Source of the DNA: Cohnella thailandensis
GTDB lineage: Bacteria > Bacillota > Bacilli > Paenibacillales > Paenibacillaceae
Assembly (NCBI RefSeq): GCF_014212135.1
Contig: NZ_JACJVQ010000026.1
Span: 1 to 35,197 of the forward strand
Reading direction: 5' to 3'
DNA length: 35,197 nt
Position 1 is the first letter of the stretch; every line of letters begins with the position of its first letter. The notes beneath the pieces are model-generated. The model saw only the letters and a list, made by a program, of their open reading frames with translations, was not told the origin of the DNA and made no database searches. A program made the position numbers and the translations under genes. Positions 32,672-35,197 of this stretch are shown here, in pieces.

Positions 32672-32944
32672 TTAGAGCAAAGGTTCGGACTTACGGGTTT
32701 CTTCCTTCAGGATCGTGTACATCCCTTCCGCGTCTTCCTTCTTCGCCGATTCCGCCGTACGCTCGATCCTGACGGTCAGAATTTTCTGGCCGAAGCCGAT
32801 CTCGAGCGTATCTCCGACTTTGACGACGGTTCCCGGTTTAGCTTCCCTTCCGTTGAGAAGGACGCGCCCTTGATCGGACACGTCCTTCGCAACGGTGCGG
32901 CGCTTGATGAGGCGCGACACCTTCAGGTATTTATCAAGACGCAT
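32672..32944 (-). CDS. rqcP: S4-domain ribosome-associated quality control protein RqcP (YabO)
   Basis: 90 aa, Hsp15/S4-like. The S4 RNA-binding domain covers residues 1-60: RLDKYLKVSRLIKRRTVAKD, GRVLLNGREAKPGTVVKVGD. In B. subtilis RqcP works with RqcH to add C-terminal alanine tails to nascent chains on stalled 50S subunits. A Lys/Glu-rich tail of about 20 residues follows. It starts 3 bases after the hup stop; AAGGAAG inside the hup end is the likely ribosome-binding site, so the two are coupled. Confidence 0.93.
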   Translation of the reverse strand: MRLDKYLKVSRLIKRRTVAKDVSDQGRVLLNGREAKPGTVVKVGDTLEIGFGQKILTVRIERTAESAKKEDAEGMYTILKEETRKSEPLL

Positions 32945-32947
32945 CTA

Positions 32948-33220
32948 TTACTTAACGGCTTCCTTCAGCTTGTTGCCGGCTTTGAACGCAGGAACCTTGG
33001 AAGCTGCGATCTCGATCGTGTTGCCCGTTTGCGGGTTGCGGCCTACGCGGCCGGAGCGGCTGCGGGTTTCGAACGTGCCGAAGCCGATCAGTTGAACCTT
33101 GTCGCCCTTAGCAAGCGCGTCGGAAACTTCGCCCAGGAAGCCGTTCAGAACGGATTCTACATCCTTCTTCGTCAATCCGCTCTTCTCGGCGATGTTGTTG
33201 ATCAGGTCAGTCTTGTTCAT
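32948..33220 (-). CDS. hup: DNA-binding protein HU
   Basis: 90 aa nucleoid protein. Features are MNKTDLINNIAEKSGLTKKD at the N-terminus, GFGTFETRSRSGRVGRNPQ forming the DNA-binding arm, and VPAFKAGNKLKEAVK at the end, all standard for HU. The frame opens at a TTG (33238), but the ATG at 33218-33220 has GGGAGG 10 bases before it and matches the family start. HU lies elsewhere in B. subtilis; a copy between mazG and rqcP is usual in Paenibacillaceae as far as I recall. Confidence 0.97.
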   Translation of the reverse strand: MNKTDLINNIAEKSGLTKKDVESVLNGFLGEVSDALAKGDKVQLIGFGTFETRSRSGRVGRNPQTGNTIEIAASKVPAFKAGNKLKEAVK

Positions 33221-33415
33221 AATAAAAATTCCTCCCAAAAAGATTGTTTTAAATGTGGGCCCAAGCGCCCTCTAGGCGCATGGAAAGTCAGGCTTGCAGT
33301 AACACGATGAATAGTATTCTGTCCTCTGTTAAAAAAATCCTGCCTTATTCGCAAAAAATTTCGCGAAATATGATGAAATGCCTAGGATTGTGCGGAATCG
33401 AGGCCAAATCGCCGG
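33221..33415 (-). promoter_or_regulatory. Leader and promoter region of hup
   Basis: The stretch is A/T-rich. GCGCCTAGAGGGCGC (minus strand, 33266-33280) forms a 5-base stem in the probable leader. TTTCGCGAAA (a 10-base palindrome) followed by TTTTTT lies near 33355-33370, just after the mazG stop, and could be a weak terminator. TACTAT near 33315 is a possible -10, without a convincing -35. Confidence 0.35.
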
Positions 33416-34897
33416 TTATTTAAGGCTTTTGGCCTGCTGCCACCAATCTTCCATCTCTGTTAAATCAGTCTCGTCAAAGGAACGCTCTCTTATACGTAAT
33501 TGCTCCTCAATATATTGAAATCGAGAGGAGAATTTGCGATTCGTGCCGGCGAGCGCTTCTTCCGGGTCGGCCTTGAGAAACCGGGAGATATTGACGACCG
33601 CGAACAACAGGTCGCCCAGCTCTTCCTTCTGACGTTCGCGAGACTCGTCCGAGATGGCTTTCTTCAGCTCCGCGAGCTCTTCCTCTACCTTCCCGAACAC
33701 GCCGGTCAGATCGGGCCAATCGAAGCCGACGGAGGCCGCCTTCTTCTGAATTTTGTACGATCTCGGCAGAGCGGGAAGATCCTTCGGAATTCCATCCAGC
33801 AGGGATTGCCGCTTCGCGGCTCCCTTGCGCCGTTTCTCCTCCGCCTTCATCGCTTCCCAGTTGCGCAACGCTTCCTCGGCATCCTGCGCGTTCTCGCCTC
33901 CGAAGACGTGAGGATGGCGGAAGATCAGCTTGTCGTTCAGCTCCGCGAGCACGTCGAAGACGTCGAACGCCCCAAGCTCCTCCTCCATCTGGCTATGCAG
34001 CAGCACTTGGAGGATGACGTCGCCGAATTCCTCGCGCATGCCGTCCGGATCGTCGTTGTCGATCGCTTCGATCGCTTCGTAAGTCTCCTCGATGAAGTTC
34101 TTGCGGATCGAGGCATGCGTTTGCTCGCGATCCCAAGGGCAGCCTTCCGGACTGCGAAGGATCGAGACGATCTCGTGCAGGCGCTCGAACGAATGACGGC
34201 GGAGGCCCGGATCCTCGCTCGCGGGAATATAAACGAGCGTCAGGTTGCCGTAGCTATCGAGCCTGTCCAGCTCGTGAAGAGCGATCCGGCGAATCCGCTC
34301 CTCGCCGGGTACGCCCAGGGACTGCCCTACGACGATAGGGTGCTCGTCGGGATAGACGCCCATCAGGCTCAGCTTCACGTCGGAGGCGGTGAACTCGTCG
34401 TACACTTGCCCGATGACGGTATGAAGCCGCGGACGCAGATGCTCGCGACGCAGCTCGGAAGCGTCAAGAAGCTGGAACCCCTCGATCGGATCGAACCCGA
34501 GCCGCACGAAGGCTTGGTCAAGGAAGCTCTCTCCCCCGAGCACCTCCAGATCGATGCCCCTGTCCCGCGTTCGGCCGCGGAGCAGCTGAACCGTGCGTTC
34601 GGCGACCATCGGATGCCCGGGAACGGCGTAAATAATCCTATCAGATGGATGCTCTTCTGCCAAGTTCAGCAGCTTGTCCGCGATCGCTTCGTACACTTCT
34701 TCGAAGGCGTCATGGCTCTGGTAGAGCGTATCGAACGACTCGAAAGCGATGCCGCGAGCGGCCAAATCGGCGATGGCCGGGTGGTCGGCGGTGCGGGCGT
34801 ACCTGTGGGAGGAGCTCTCCAGCCGCTTCAGGATGCCGAGCGTTAATTGGTCTTCGCCGCCGGAGCCAAGCCCGACGATAGTAATGGAGGGGGACAT
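33416..34897 (-). CDS. mazG: Fused tetrapyrrole-methylase-like / MazG nucleotide pyrophosphohydrolase (YabN)
   Basis: 493 aa, same fusion as B. subtilis YabN. The N-terminal half (about residues 1-225) has the SAM-dependent tetrapyrrole methylase fold: ITIVGLGSGGEDQLTLG and YAVPGHPMVAERTV. The C-terminal half carries two MazG units. The first has CPWDREQTHASIRKNFIEE, in part, with EETYEAIEAI and EEFGDVILQVLLHSQ. The second has KVEEELAELKKAI and KEELGDLLFAVVN. MazG hydrolyses nucleoside triphosphates to monophosphates, cleaning the pool; the methylase part has no known substrate. The ATG follows GGGAAGGA. Confidence 0.95.
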   Translation of the reverse strand: MSPSITIVGLGSGGEDQLTLGILKRLESSSHRYARTADHPAIADLAARGIAFESFDTLYQSHDAFEEVYEAIADKLLNLAEEHPSDRIIYAVPGHPMVAERTVQLLRGRTRDRGIDLEVLGGESFLDQAFVRLGFDPIEGFQLLDASELRREHLRPRLHTVIGQVYDEFTASDVKLSLMGVYPDEHPIVVGQSLGVPGEERIRRIALHELDRLDSYGNLTLVYIPASEDPGLRRHSFERLHEIVSILRSPEGCPWDREQTHASIRKNFIEETYEAIEAIDNDDPDGMREEFGDVILQVLLHSQMEEELGAFDVFDVLAELNDKLIFRHPHVFGGENAQDAEEALRNWEAMKAEEKRRKGAAKRQSLLDGIPKDLPALPRSYKIQKKAASVGFDWPDLTGVFGKVEEELAELKKAISDESRERQKEELGDLLFAVVNISRFLKADPEEALAGTNRKFSSRFQYIEEQLRIRERSFDETDLTEMEDWWQQAKSLK

Positions 34898-34932
34898 CGT
34901 CCATCATCCTTCCCGTTGTTTTATTGCTGATC

Positions 34933-35197
34933 TTATTCGCGATTCGCCCGCAGGCGAAGAAGCAGCCGGTCGATTCGCGAGCCGGCCCCGCAGCCGGGGA
35001 GCGCCCGCCATTCGCGCGGAGCTAAGGCGCCCGTGGCGACAAGCGCCGCGGCGAAGACGACCGCGCCGGCCGCGATGCACGGCAGCGCGGTCAGGAGCGC
35101 GCCCGCGCGAGGCGGAACGCCGCGCGTCAGGGAGCCCAGCAGCGCCGCGAGCAGGGCGACGGCCGCCGCCATGGCGGCCAGGGCCGGCGCGAGGCGC
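34933..35197 (-). CDS. C-terminal part of a SpoVB/MurJ-like multidrug/oligosaccharidyl-lipid flippase (YabM)
   Basis: Only the last 87 codons lie in the window; the frame runs open past the right edge (reading Arg-Leu-Ala-Pro before the in-frame Met at 35172). Two hydrophobic Ala/Leu-rich stretches are followed by LPGCGAGSRIDRLLLRLRANRE, in part, matching the short basic end of this transporter family. B. subtilis has yabM, a SpoVB-like gene, directly before yabN, which is the main reason for the call. The GC content is very high here, higher than in the neighbours. Confidence 0.65.
   Translation of the reverse strand, partial: RLAPALAAMAAAVALLAALLGSLTRGVPPRAGALLTALPCIAAGAVVFAAALVATGALAPREWRALPGCGAGSRIDRLLLRLRANRE

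Overview
The window reads as a piece of chromosome from an endospore-forming, fairly GC-rich Bacillota of the Paenibacillaceae type (Paenibacillus/Cohnella-like). This is inferred from gene order and protein sequence, not from a database search. Nearly everything lies on the minus strand and follows the gene order known from Bacillus subtilis between yabM and the rRNA operon after lysS. The chromosome origin therefore probably lies beyond the right-hand end, with genes pointing away from it. Departures from B. subtilis are hup next to the yabO homologue, and nadABC between ftsH and coaX.

From right to left (the direction of transcription): a partial yabM/spoVB-like gene, mazG (yabN), hup, rqcP (yabO), a broken DNA-alkylation-repair gene, yabP, yabQ, divIC, yabR, a 500-base non-coding region with a 9-base tandem repeat and the spoIIE control region, and spoIIE. 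Next is a five-gene accessory block at about 22.4-26.65 kb: a cupin, a WYL-type regulator, a short-chain dehydrogenase, an ECF41-type sigma factor and a carboxymuconolactone decarboxylase-like protein. This block is the only place with plus-strand genes. The conserved order then resumes with yabS, yabT, tilS, hpt, ftsH, nadA-nadB-nadC-coaX-hslO-yacD, cysK, the folate operon pabB-pabA-pabC-folP-folB-folK-dusB, greA, lysS, and at the left edge the promoter and leader of what is very probably an rRNA operon.

Functionally the window combines sporulation genes (yabP, yabQ, spoIIE, yabS, yabT), cell division (divIC), translation and ribosome quality control (rqcP, tilS, lysS, dusB), protein quality control (ftsH, hslO, yacD), and cofactor synthesis (NAD, CoA, folate, cysteine). 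Many gene pairs overlap by ATGA or GTGA, or are only a few bases apart, so translational coupling is likely within the nad-coaX-hslO-yacD and pab-fol-dus clusters.

The most interesting observations are: the ECF41 sigma factor with all three signature motifs, next to a target gene that carries a near-consensus ECF41 promoter; five DnaA-box-like 9-mers in tandem between cysK and pabB; a spoIIE promoter with a 21-base spacer; a perfect-consensus promoter giving greA a roughly 180-base structured leader; and an eight-unit 9-base minisatellite. No clearly new multi-gene defence or mobile system is visible.
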